Below the pieces are notes generated by a model, which was given only the letters and a program-made list of their open reading frames with translations, was not told the origin of the DNA and ran no database searches. A program made the position numbers and the translations under genes. Positions 1 through 13,048 of a stretch of DNA of 64,000 bases are shown here, one piece after another. The first letter of the stretch is position 1. Each line of letters opens with the position of its first letter. Source of the stretch: Paralvinella palmiformis (taxonomy: Eukaryota; Annelida; Polychaeta; Terebellida; Alvinellidae); the NCBI GenBank assembly GCA_025642065.1, contig JAODUP010000156.1, positions 95,001 to 159,000 on the forward strand. Direction: 5' to 3'.

Positions 1-577
1 TTGTCGCCAAACACGAAACTAGTTCAGCCACGGAGATGACCTGTCCAGGTGGGATATCGGCAGTATTGATGTCTCATTAAATAATCGATCGATTGGTAGT
101 CGTCGTGATTTTCTTATTTGTCGCCAAGAGAACGCCACCTTTATAACGTCTCCTTATTCGGTTATGGCCAACAAATAGTAAGTCCCAATCTGCCAGTTAG
201 CTATTTATCGTCAATAACAAGCTGGCTAAAAGTACACTGGCATAAACGTATTTACTAAACTGAATACACATTCCATGCCATTTCCACAGATACTACACAA
301 AGCCTAACATCGGCCATATTTGTCATGAGGTTTTTTTGTCACATACAATTACAGGCGTCACTCAATGGGTTCCCAAAGCAAACAAAGGGATGGCTAACGC
401 CAAGCGATAGATACAGGGATCATATGATTAATGGATAGATTTGTTGAATTGGAATCATTACCTAATAGGTATTGTTTGTAAATAATTTAAATACCACAAA
501 TTTAGGTTTACGTCTATATGAATGTCTATTTATGAAAAGTCTACTTATAATCCTAAATATGGCGTTATAAAGTGGGT

Positions 578-624
<47 letters not shown>

Positions 625-1872
625 TGTGCGATATTAATGCTCGACCGCTCGACCGGGACCAGTATTTCAAGGCCCGGTCTAGTATCAGTGCCACAATACT
701 CGACTTGCCGGTCTAGTGTCCATTTTAATGACAAAATAATAAACACGAGTACAGAGCTACGGGCTAATTCTACCCTCTAACCGACAAATAACCAAGCTCA
801 CGATTTGTTCATTAACATGTGACATATCAAAGAACAAACACACAAATAACTTCACTGGCGATATTCGGTCAAATCTAGGACACATGCTTCCGGATATGAG
901 TCAAATTGGCGTAACCTGGCAACGTCACAATTGATATTGGCGCCTTCCCGATTGGCCAATGTTCTGCAATTTATCTGAATATGTAAATAAGCCTCCCGAG
1001 CAAAGACACAGGTTGTGCACACTAAACTCCGTCAACGGGAATTTCAGCGTTTTTTGAACGAACTTTGAAGTCACACTGAAAGATCGGCAAGATAGCTAAC
1101 TTATAGCTATGTGCATATGCAAGCATCGTGCTAATCCTTTTGATACCATTCTGGAATGTTGCTAAATACAATAAAATGCTAATAAGTCCGAGTTTTCATG
1201 CACGTTAAATGGCTTAAGGTTATTGGTAGTGGATATCCTGAGCACGGATCTGTTGTTTAAAACGAATAACCGACGCCATGCCTGGAATACTGGCACGTGT
1301 TTTGTTGCTAACGCAATTATTTTGGTGGCTAATATCGTTTTCAGATTTATCCAATAGGAATTATTTTTATTCTTATGGTTGGTTACTCGGTCACTTTTAT
1401 TTTGCATATAATGCATTAATTGTTTGTGCGGTTAGAAAAGTCGCAATAAGTTTTGTATTTCAGAGATCACTTCGAGCTGGCAGCTCTGTGGTTAATTAAT
1501 TATGCGATCGCTTAGAAGACATAACATCCGGCAGAATAATGAGTGAATGAGTTATTCGGTTACTCCCACGCGAAATATTTCACGGACACAGATGTGGGTC
1601 GTATTGGAACTCATATTTATGATGTTTAAAGGTCAATGCTCTAAGGAAAGTGGCTTCTGCGAAACGGGCGACAGCCAGAGGTCTCTACCCCAACGTTCAA
1701 CAACAACAACAACAACAACAACAGACCTAAACTACAAAAGACTGTTCTATCGTAGAGCCCTAACCATGGGGAGTAGTGATGTATGGAGGTCTTAGAGAAG
1801 GAATTGTAGCATCTGTATTAGGTAAATATCATCGATATTCCCATGATATTGATATTCTAAAACACACGCGCA

Positions 1873-1925
<53 letters not shown>
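1..1925. other. Intergenic, no gene recognised
   Basis: AT-rich unique-looking sequence with a (TA)n tract near 580-620, an (ACA)n run near 1699-1722 and a (CA)n(TA)n tract at about 1874-1922. Short open frames across the microsatellites are artefacts. Confidence 0.5.
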
Positions 1926-1928
<3 letters not shown>

Positions 1929-2662
1929 TGTTCCCTCGATATAATGCCAACTTGGGGATTTGACAAAAGTTGCCATTATAAAGGGGTGGCATTATATGGG
2001 GGTGGTGAATGGGGAAATAATCCGCCAAAATAAGGGGGGGGGGTTCCGCCACAACATTTAAATGCCTGTTGTTGTCCTTATATTTATGATTGTGTCATCA
2101 AAATTGTGGACAGCCAATCTTAAAATCACAATCAACCAAGAGCCTCATCCCAGCACACATACACATATGCGTGTATTTTGACCTACATATACTACCATAT
2201 TTCTGCACTTGACACCAACTTGGTTTGAACACCTGCAGACAGTAGACAGTCAAAGTTATATTATAGGTCTACTTTTATTTTAATATTTATTTATTTTAGT
2301 TATGCCTCCACAAAGTGGCGAAAATACAGAGTAAACGTTTGTACATATTGGGAAGCAACATTACATTTAAAAACAAGAAAAATAATTACAAACATGGTAT
2401 ACACGTATAATGACTAAATTACAACGGAAAATAGGATTAAGTATTCTGTTTGTGTTTGCAGTTGTTGAGATTGATAAACCCACGTGTAAAATGCCTTTGT
2501 TTTGTCGATATATGGGGGGAAATGATTGCTTTGGGGATTAAAATGATCTGGCCGTATCCGAGGGAGTGGGGGGGGGCGGTTTAAGGGGTAATTAGCATGG
2601 TAGGAAATCCGTTCTAAAGAAAATGTTGGCAATAAAGAGGGGTGGCATTAAGTGAGGGATCA

Positions 2663-2665
<3 letters not shown>
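1926..2665. mobile_element. pogo/Tigger-like MITE inserted in a TA tract
   Basis: The left end reads CAGTGTTCCCTCGATATAAT and the right end, reverse-complemented, CAGTGATCCCTCACTTAATG. These imperfect terminal inverted repeats begin with CAGTG and are flanked on both sides by TA-repeat sequence, consistent with TA target duplication. The 740-bp interior holds G-runs and no transposase. The ends resemble the pogo branch of Tc1/mariner elements. Confidence 0.6.
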
Positions 2666-2707
<42 letters not shown>

Positions 2708-2856
2708 GTGTGTGTGTGTGTTTTTGTATGCGTGCGCGCGCGAGTATGTGTAAAGGAAGTTCTGTTTTTCAGTGCTAAGCATAATCAATTTCATGTACAT
2801 CGTGGACACTAGATAAATTATTAGAAATAAGAATTAAGTTACTGAAATGTTCTTAC

Positions 2857-4248
2857 GAAGTTTGTCATCGTCGACGTCTAGGTAACTACGACGGATACGG
2901 AACTTAGAAGTTTGTCATCGTCGACGTCCAGGTAGCTACGATGGATACGGAACTTAGAAGTTTGTCATCGTCGACGTCCAGGTAGCTACGACGGATACGG
3001 AACTTAGAAGTTTGTCATCGTCGACGTCTAGGCGGCTACGACGGATACGGAACTTAGAAGTTTGTCATCGTCGACGTCTAGGCGGCTACGACGGATACGG
3101 AACTTAGAAGTTTGTCATCGTCGACGTCTAGGCGGCTACGACGGATACGGAACTTAGAAGTTTGTCATCGTCGACGTCTAGGCGGCTACGACGGATACGG
3201 AACTTAGAAGTTTGTCATCGTCGACGTCTAGGCGGCTACGACGGATACGGAACTTAGAAGTTTGTCATCGTCGACGTCTAGGCGGCTACGACGGATACGG
3301 AACTTAGAAGTTTGTCATCGTCGACGTCTAGGCGGCTACGACGGATACGGAACTTAGAAGTTTGTCATCGTCGACGTCTAGGCGGCTACGACGGATACGG
3401 AACTTAGAAGTTTGTCATCGTCGACGTCTAGGCGGCTACGACGGATACGGAACTTAGAAGTTTGTCATCGTCGACGTCTACGACGGATACGGAACTTAGA
3501 AGTTTGTCATCGTCGACGTCTAGGCGGCTACGACGGATACGGAACTTAGAAGTTTGTCATCGTCGACGTCTAGGTAGCTACGACGGATACGGAACTTAGA
3601 AGTTTGTCATCGTCGACGTCTAGGCGGCTACGACGGATACGGAACTTAGAAGTTTGTCATCGTCGACGTCTAGGCGGCTACGACGGATACGGAACTTAGA
3701 AGTTTGTCATCGTCGACGTCTAGGCAGCTACGACGGATACGGAACTTAGAAGTTTGTCATCGTCGACGTCTAGGCGGCTACGACGGATACGGAACTTAGA
3801 AGTTTGTCATCGTCGACGTCCAGGCGGCTACGACGGATACGGAACTTAGAAGTTTGTCATCGTCGACGTCCAGGCGGCTACGACGGATACGGAACTTAGA
3901 AGTTTGTCATCGTCGACGTCCAGGTGGCTACGACGGATACGGAACTTAGAAGTTTGTCATCGTCGACGTCCAGGCGGCTACGACGGATACGGAACTTAGA
4001 AGTTTGTCATCGTCGACGTCTAGGCGGCTACGACGGATACGGAACTTAGAAGTTTGTCATCGTCGACGTCTAGGCAGCTACGACGGATACGGAACTTAGA
4101 AGTTTGTCATCGTCGACGTCTAGGCAGCTACGACGGATACGGAACTTAGAAGTTTGTCATCGTCGACGTCTAGGCAGCTACGACGGATACGGAACTTAGA
4201 AGTTTGTCATCGTCGACGTCTAGGCAGCTACGACGGATACGGAACTTA
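2857..4248. repeat. 50-bp CpG-rich satellite, 28 units
   Basis: Unit start GAAGTTTGTCATCGTCGACG, unit end CGACGGATACGGAACTTA. The span of 1,392 bp equals 27 full 50-bp units plus one 42-bp unit (near 3457-3498) that lost eight bases (GGCGGCTA). Each unit holds the palindrome CGTCGACG and about nine CpGs in an AT-rich background. Variants are clustered: GGTAAC/GGTAGC first, then a long block of GGCGGC, a CAGGCGGC/CAGGTGGC group, and GGCAGC in the last four units. The period is not a multiple of three and no reading frame stays open, so it is noncoding. Confidence 0.95.
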
Positions 4249-4737
4249 GAATATGTGCTTCAGACAATATTTACAAAGTACAAACAATTAATGTAGCCAT
4301 CTTCTATCTTTTGAGATTATCCATTAATGATGGAAATTTGTTGTTCAGCATACAGACACCTGAACGGGTCTCCTAGTTCTAACAGTGCATTGGTTAGAGG
4401 ACTGTTGTGTAAATATCTAGCGGTCAAGGATTTGTATCTCACCGATACCTCCATTTGTGGGAGATGTATCCCTAGGGTGTCTCCCGCGGCTATAGGTCAC
4501 AGTTATGTTCAGTATCGAGGCCTAAGTCAAACCGGGCTGACGACCAGGTTACGATCTATAGTTTTACGACTGACGGAGTAGGGAATCGGGAACAAAACGT
4601 AAAAGCGTGGTACAACTGGTCTTAGAGGTCGTAGGTAATCACCACAACCAAATTGGTCATAGCCAGGTCGATGGCCACGTTCAAATCTCTTGTTCTGCGA
4701 TTTCAAATCACCAGAGGTCGCATGCAGATGGTACATG

Positions 4738-4944
4738 GTCGTACCATCAGTCATTCATCGTCGTACCACCAGTTAACCATGATCGTACCACCAGTCGTCC
4801 ATCGTTGTACCACCAGTCATCTTTGGTCGTACCACCAGTCATCAATGGTCATACTACCAGTAATCAACGGTCTTACCACCAGTCATCCGTGATAGTACCA
4901 CCAGTCATCCATGGTCGTACCACCAGTCATCCATGTTCGTACCA
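4738..4944. repeat. 22-bp minisatellite, about 9 units
   Basis: Unit approximately GTCGTACCACCAGTCATCCA plus two bases, period 22. The core GGTCGTACCACC recurs at about 6168, on the far side of the neighbouring Harbinger remnant, so the array may have grown from subterminal repeats of that element. Confidence 0.8.
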
Positions 4945-5307
4945 CGATTCCTACACGATCATAGCGATACCTGGCTTTACATGATCTTACACACTGATTG
5001 TACGAGCTAACGACCGGTTGTTCGACTAGTCACGACTGGTTGCACGACCTTAAGACTGATCGTGCAACCAGCCTTTGATGCCCGAGACTCCCATAAGACT
5101 GATCATGCAACCAGCCTTTGATCCCTGAGACTTTGTATGCTCAGTTCATTCTCCAAGTCGTCACCAAAGAGCACACATCGTCCTGGCGTTCGTACCAGCT
5201 GGAAGATTTGAGATCATGCTGGTCCAGTTGCATTTAGAACAACAGCTGGGTGTTGTTGCACCAGCTGTACTCCTCAGAAACAACGTAAGAGAAGGTGCCA
5301 GTAATGG

Positions 5308-6150
5308 GTGCGTCCTTGGATAGTGAGGCGGCCAATGTACGGCAATTCTGAGATCCTGATGTGTGAGCTAGAGAGGGAGTCCCAGGTCGATTTCACAAAC
5401 TTCATACGGGTGGAGCGTCGCATGTTTCACGAGTTGCTCCCCAGAGTGATACAACAACTCACAAACCAGGACGCCAATTACAGAAAGCTTCTGGAACCGG
5501 GTCTGAAGCTGCCCACTACGCTGAGGTGCATGGTAAGTGTAGACAGTTACCATAGTCTACCATACTCTATTCCAGTGCCCAACAACACAGTCTCTGTTGT
5601 TATGTAAGTAGTGTCTGGTGCTATTTTAGTCGAGTACGAAGTATTATGGGGCGTTGGACCACAGATCACTACCACCCGTGTTCGAATCTCGACATGAGCA
5701 TACCTGAAGGCTGTTTCATCTGTGACTTGCTTCATTACCTTTGGAGGTCGTTCAGGCCATTTAGCCTACCATGTGCACAAATGTGGCTGTAAAACATTAA
5801 TCAATCAATCATCATCATCAAGACGAGGTGTTACAACGTACAACACCACAGATATGGCGCCAGGTCAGTTAGCCAAAGTTTTCAAGTATAAGTATTCTAT
5901 TTTAATGCATTGTATTCTATTTATTGTATTGTGAAATAGCTGAATTTTAATAAATACATTTTAATTCTATGGTGTTGCAGGTCATAGAAGAATTTGGTCA
6001 ACGCTGGGATTTTCATCATCCCTGTGGACATAAGAGCATTTCTTCTTTAAATTGTATGTCCTTGTCCTGCAAAGTAGATGCATCCTGCTTGAAAGCTGAT
6101 AATACTGATAGTGGCTCCGTATTTCACACCTTTTATATCATTTGGTGACA
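5308..6150 (+). pseudogene. PIF/Harbinger transposase remnant
   Basis: From 5308 the translation gives RPWIVRRPMYGN, FTNFIRVERRMFHELLPRV and PGLKLPTTLR, then SYHSLPYSIPVPNNTVS, the order seen in the N-terminal part of HARBI1-like nucleases. A second piece from about 5981, after an AG acceptor-like site, reads VIEEFGQRWDFHHPCG, matching the segment just before the first catalytic aspartate; the expected GAIDGKH motif is gone and stops follow. The two pieces are separated by a SINE. Inverted repeats such as CTGGTTGCACGA / TCGTGCAACCAG near 5034-5079 flank it. No intact nuclease remains. Confidence 0.75.
5636..5822 (+). mobile_element. SINE family B copy
   Basis: A tRNA-like head with a B-box-like GTGTTCGAATCTC is followed by a body containing GGCCATTTAGCCTACCATGT and a tail of ATCA/ATC repeats. 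It sits inside the Harbinger remnant. Related copies are at 10818, 11878, 12489, 26793 and 27250. Confidence 0.75.
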
Positions 6151-6488
6151 ATCGTATGATTTGCTACGACTGGTCGTACCACCTCCAGACCAGACCAGAT
6201 CACCTTGGAGACTAGTCGTATCGTGCCCAAATCACCAACAATCGTACAATAAAAAAAATCGTACAATCTCAACTCACATACAAACAACTCAACATGGTTT
6301 CAGTATTGTAATGGACAATCTGACAATGGCTTAAACATGTCAATGGAAGAGTAATTTCATCTTATTTTTATCATACTGTCAGTGTGTGTGTGTGTGTGAG
6401 GGATAAGTAATAATTCTGATTTGAACCAGATAAATAAATTAGTTGATTTTTCGTCACACAACGAATCCACAAAAATTCAGGTATATCT

Positions 6489-6522
6489 TTTATTATAAAA
6501 AATACAAATTTGTGAATTTATT
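6489..6522 (-). terminator. Candidate BIN3 polyadenylation signals
   Basis: AATAAA on the minus strand occurs at 6517-6522 and again at 6489-6494, about 400 nt past the BIN3 stop. They are the nearest canonical hexamers that I noticed. Confidence 0.4.
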
Positions 6523-6813
6523 TTGTTCCTTTTTGTGTACATGTGTGTGTATGTGTGTGCACATGTGTGTGTGTGTGTGTGTTTGAGAAGGACATGCTAT
6601 TCGCGTAGATAATATTTGGCTGTTGGGAATTTCAAGTTTATATAAAACCAAGCATTATGTATTACATACTAAACACAGCATTACACACTGAAGTTACAGA
6701 CTCACAAAGTTAGAGAGACAGGTAGACAGACAGACAGACAGATAGACAGACAGGTCGACTGATAGATTGATAGATAAATAGTTAGACACACATCAACTGT
6801 TTCTCTCTCACTC

Positions 6814-6866
<53 letters not shown>

Positions 6867-6918
6867 ACACACAAACACACATATATACACACACACACAC
6901 AGGATATTGTGTGTTCAT

Positions 6919-8168
6919 TTAATCAACTGTTATAGATAGAGCACGTATTTCAGCCAGTTTCTGTTGTAGTTTTGTTTTCTGAGGATCATCTGGTTCCTCT
7001 TCATCTGCAAATGGATTACAGAGATCTACCTGTTGTTCTGGTGACGTGACACACTCTGATAATATTGTGTAGATCTTATGAGCATCTGTATAATACTTGA
7101 GCTGCAATCAGAAGCATAGAGGCACATTAGATTGATTTCCATAAATCAATCAAAATTCTCTCCCTCTCTCTCTTTGGGCATCCTAACAGCAGTTCTGTGT
7201 TCATATCCCAGTGATATTTCCCACGGGTGTCACCACATGGACTAAACAAAGTACTCACTCTTTCTTTTAATTGACCCATCAATTTAAACATAAGCCACCT
7301 TTCACCCCTTGAGTGACTTATCAGTAACCGACTCATTGACTCGTCGACTGAATGAGTGGCTGGCTAACTGACAGATTCAATCAATACTTATTACTAGCTG
7401 CTAAAAGTTTAGTAATTCTGCATACAACAAACACATAAGTTTGAATGATTCACTATCAAAACAACCCTCCTACATAGCTACCGACTCACTAATCACTCAA
7501 TAACACATTCATCTGTCCCATCAAGTTACATTCCTATTTATTATCACACTCAATGACTTGCAGCATACACATACATGGTATATGTACAATCATCTATAAC
7601 AAAGCCAATATAGTCTTAACATAACATCTGGTTACACATGAAATAATTGGCGCACACTCCTACATATTTTAACCCATCATTGACTCGAATTAAGTATCAC
7701 TGTTGTCTTACTGCCAACTATGTATATAGTTTACTGATTTCAAATAATAGTTATACATTTGCAACAATAATAATGTCACACTGTGGAATAAGACATGTGA
7801 AAGTAGAAACAAGAGCGGCAACAGATTTCATTGCACTTTCAAGGGCAATGGCCAGCGTCACATAGGAACAGTTACTGACTCACCTGTGATTTGATCAGTG
7901 CCTGGAATGATGGCTCAAAGTAGTTAATCCGACCCAAGTACAATTTCGGCACGTCAGTCATCAAAGTCTTATTCTGGGCATCAAACTCGGTTTTGGCCGA
8001 CTCAAGAGCCTTTTTACTCTGTAAAGACAATAACTGTGTTAGTAATAGTACATTACTTCAGGAAAAAGATCAATGCATGTGTCTCTCTGTTTGTTTTGGG
8101 GTAAACCAATTACTATGTTTAAATGTATTACATGATGTTTATTAAATCAATTTTTATTTTGTATGCAC

Positions 8169-8226
<58 letters not shown>

Positions 8227-11156
8227 TCAGATCTCATTTATCCACACACTTGTGTTACAATCGAAATCATGCAGATTAACAAATCGTGTGGATTGTTGAA
8301 TCAACCACCAATAATGCTATATGTATTCTTCTTTACCATTCACAAATTCTGGTACATCTGTACAGGTATAATTTATCAAATTTTCTGCCGCTGTTTAGCA
8401 GGTTTGCCGTTAACACTATCTGACCGATGTTTCGACAAACTGAAAGCTTGAAATGTATGTCTTGATTTTGTTATTTAATTCAATCTTTATAGTAAATTTT
8501 ACGTTTAACTGAAATCATATCACACAATTTAACAATATGTTTTCTTATAGGAAAATTGCTCCACTTGCCCATCATTTTACATAGATAATAAAGAAAATAA
8601 CATACTAGACCAAACCTAGAACATTAATTGTTCCAGCAAACAAAGTTTAAGAGTTTTATCATTGTTGTTGTTGTTGTTTTACTGTCATGACATAGATCTA
8701 ATTACAACACAAACCACAACCCAATAGACCTTGCCAGCTAATTTTGCGGGCTTTTACACTTTGGGTCACCGCTGGGTACAGCCCAGAGCAGCGGAGGTGG
8801 AGTTTCATGGTTTTCAATATGGGTTGGATTCTTGTTCTGAAAATCTCCGTTCGAACAACGATCTACTGCGTAATACAGAATTCAGATAGAAAAATACACC
8901 TAGTGATAGATTAGTTTCTTGTTGTTTAGCATATTCCATTGTTAAATGTTATTATTGTCAACAAAGTGAAAAAATGAGACTAAAAAGTTTCGCTAGTATC
9001 GGTTATTGCTTGAAAATTAAAATGGCGACAGGCAGGGTTCATATACATTTTAAAATCAACTCATGGTTCGCATTAATTCACAAGAAATAATACCCAAATA
9101 CAATATATCAGTGCCGGATTATTGCTCTACCAATCAATAGTTTTGGGTAAGACAATATAATATGTCTCTGATTTGCTGAGTATTTTCCATCCAAACAGCA
9201 CACCCGTTTGTTTATTAGAATTATGCTGTCTAAGCCAGCGCAATATCACTGATGTGTGCATGCGCCATGAGTCTACAGCTATACGATGGCGAACGTTCTA
9301 CGTGGAAAATGGGAGCAAATTAAAAAAATCGTTGAAGATATTTCTGAATTGTCCTCGTAAAATGATAGTATTACAATTACCATGTTGATTTTCGATATTA
9401 TTATAAATGGTGAAAGATGTGTATTAAAGAAACATTAAATTAATGGAAAGCCACCGCCTATACGTAAACTTTAGCTACGAATACGGAAATCTGCTTGTAC
9501 ACAGGAAATGTGTTCTGCGAACTACCACATAGAACTTCCAATTTAATCTATTTTGTTTACTAAATCAGTCTTCTTTGAATAGAAATATACTAAATATCAC
9601 CTTATCTTTCATTTTCCTTTACTGACTGTTGGAATCGTGGAGTAAATATCAGCGGCAATGATCGTTAAAATATACAAACAAATCTCGCGTACGCACTGAA
9701 AAAGAACGGTGATCCAGACTCTGCGATTAACGGGTCGTGTCTACGACCCGATTGTAGTAGTTCTAAATCCTGCCGCCAGATGTCACTAGCTTAATTGGCA
9801 AGGTCTATTAATAGCAATGCCCGCTGTGATAATATAAGTGCTAACTGACCATTTAAACACATTCTTTTATTAGGCCAGAAGCGTGAAAACACAGACCACT
9901 AATTTGTGACATTGAATTAGTTCAAATGTTCATGGTATTTGTCACGAGCAATGACAAAATGAAGTTACACACAGCTGGATTAACAAATGTGCTTTTTATT
10001 CCCCAAAGGGGCTATGCAGAAATGTAAACATGAATAACCGGATTATTGCAGCATTTTATCAATGTGTTCCTTTGAAATATCGTGTGGATTGTATTGTGAA
10101 CGGATTGCTGATATCGCCGAAATGGCAGTATTTAACATGGCTGGCAACCTCAAATGAGGGAGATGCATATGGTCTGTAATTTATAGCATCCCCACGGAGA
10201 CTAATTTTCCAAATAAATTTAGAATTTATAATAAATAGCATGTTCGGTGGTGAAAACGTTGCCAGTTGCCTGGCTGGATGAAAAACTACCAGTGTGTGTG
10301 TATATATATATACAGTCACAATCTGTTAATCTGAGTATCGTTTATCCAGCAAATCCACCACCCAACACATTATTGCCTGTGACAGATTTAGCTCCATTAT
10401 AAATGTCTCTTTAATCCAATCAAATCGTTTTCTGTGTTGCGACTCCCAACACTTCATTTCGCCAACAGAATGTGGCATTTCAATATAAAATGACCTCAAT
10501 AATTCGACAACATGAAAATGTTGCCAAATATTTCCACGAGTTCATTCATGCAAGACACAATGACATGTTATCAGTACACAGCGATACACAATGCTTCTAT
10601 TGCCTGTGGCTGTCTCATAGCCAATCATAATCATTCATGGCTAATTACAAATGTGTGATCTTTCCAATGAGCAGATCATGAGTTAATCTTATGGACTAAG
10701 TGACATGAGTATTTCTTTATAATGTCTGTATTTAACAAACATCAAAATGATCAATGGGTTCAATGTTATTTTGCATCATTGAGCACGGTTATTGAATATT
10801 GGTTTAAATATGGAGGTGATGATGATGATGATGATGATTGGTGTTTTACGGCCACTTTTTTAAATATGGAGGTAAAAGTTAATTGCCATCAAATTCACTT
10901 CTATAGCTGTTGAAATAATAACAGAGCAATATGTTAAGTTCTGTGAGAAAATGCCATCGTGTTGAAAGTTCTGTTGCCCAGAAGTGTGATTTATACTTCC
11001 GGTATGTCATGGACTAGATATTCTGACATTCTCGTTTATCCGACATATTACCTTATTGGATTAACGGATTCTAACTGTATATATATATATGTGTGTGTGT
11101 ATATATGCACTGCATGCATGCATGCATGCATGCATCTATATACTGCATATATTTAT

Positions 11157-11200
<44 letters not shown>

Positions 11201-12829
11201 ATGCATGCATCTATATATTAATAACTTTCTTTAAATACAGATGTATGCAAAGTTTATGGCATATACATTTCCTTGAAAACATGTACATTTAAATAGGTAT
11301 GTATTGAAATATTTAAAGGTATTCTATAGCATTTCTTTGTCTGTCTGTTTGTCTGCCTCTCATTATGTCTGTCTGGATGCCTGTCAACTCACCATGGCTA
11401 ATTTGACCTTATTTTGTCCTGTCTGTTCTCGCTCCATGTATTTGTCAACCTTTGCTTGACATTTGTTCAGTTCCTGCAAAACAAGACAATAGCCACTTTA
11501 AAAATTAGGCATCTGTGAAAACAGTTCACCTTATTATTGGTTAATAATATTTGTACAGCAAAATGTGCATATCAAAGCCAGATTTGAGGCTACCACTTGA
11601 GGGAAGGTTTACTGACATGGATGGGCACAAAAAAGATAGTTAATGTTATCTACTTTCATTCAGTAGCCATTTAACTGATACAAGAAGACACAAATAGAGA
11701 AATATAGGGACTTTGTGAACCTTGATTTCTGTGATGTTCAGTGACATCTATGATCACTTATCTGGAAAATGTTATTGACAAGAATGGCAGATTTCTTCAC
11801 ACATCCAGCAAAATTATCATCATTATTGATTTTTTTCTACTGCACAGTTTTTTGTTCACCAAATTTGATGGACTTAAAGGGTGCCTTCAGGGCTTAACTC
11901 ATAATGCAGTTAGCTACAGATCTATAGCACCTGGGTTCAAACTAAGCTATGTCAGAAGGGCGTTTCATCTTTCACTTTGCCTCATTACAGTTAAAAGTCG
12001 CTCAGCCCAATTTAATCTACCTTATACCTAAAAGTGGATGTAAAGATTTTATTTTGATGGACTTAAGTTTTGACCTACATTTTGACACAACTGTTGGCAA
12101 AATGTCTCATGTTCAACCAGTAATGAGGAAAAAACACTCATGCATTGTTGGGGGATGCAATGTTGACATAATAACTACATTTCATACGTGTGAAATCCAG
12201 AGTTCTTCACAAAAGATCTTTTTAATAGATTTTACAATACCGAGCTGTAAATAATTAAAATAAATATCAACTGAGCCCTTTGGAAAACTACCTGCACACT
12301 CCTTCTGTTGGAAGCTATACTGTATCTGAAGTCTATTTTGTTTTGACGGCACATTAACATACCTGTAGAAGCTGTTCTCTCTTTTTCACTTGCTGTTGTA
12401 AACTTGGAAAAATGGTGCTAAATCTGAAAGGCAAGTTTGAATTTGTTGCAATAGAAATGCTTTAAAGAAAGCTATTAATCTAAATTAATGATGATGATGA
12501 TGATGACTGATGTTTTACGGCCACTTTCGTGCACACGGTAGGCTAAATGAGCCGAGTGACCCCCAAAGGTAATGAGGCGAAATGAAAGATGAAACAACCT
12601 TCAGATATGCCCACAATCTATAATTTATGGGAATGAAAATGCAAGTCATTCTAAAGGAATAATCTATTTGAGCCTTAAACACTCAAAACACAATAACAGC
12701 GCATGAAAATCATGTGCTGAATCAAGAACCAAAACGTATGGTACTTACAATCAGAGTACAACAATATAGATGTTAACATAGAAAACCTAGATTTTCACTT
12801 GAATCACTGGCTGTCATGTTAGCTGTAAT

Positions 12830-12890
<61 letters not shown>

Positions 12891-12921
12891 CTTGAATCAC
12901 TGGCTGTCATGTTAATGTAAT

Positions 12922-12965
<44 letters not shown>

Positions 12966-12997
12966 CACTTGAATCACTGGCTGTCATGTTACCTGTA

Positions 12998-13048
<51 letters not shown>

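Noticed and set aside
581..620. Tyr-Ile repeat peptides at this and other (TA)n/(CA)n tracts
   Set aside because: Simple dinucleotide repeats translated; no coding support.
2857..4248. CRISPR-like array
   Set aside because: The units are contiguous tandem repeats with no unique spacers, in a eukaryotic genome.
8225..8290. Another pogo-like MITE starting CAGTCAGATCTCATTTATCC
   Set aside because: The left end looks right, but I found no matching right end in the following kilobase.
11741..12254. Plus-strand frames of 96-101 codons in BIN3 intron 7
   Set aside because: They cross the SINE B copy at 11878-12052 and encode no recognisable protein.
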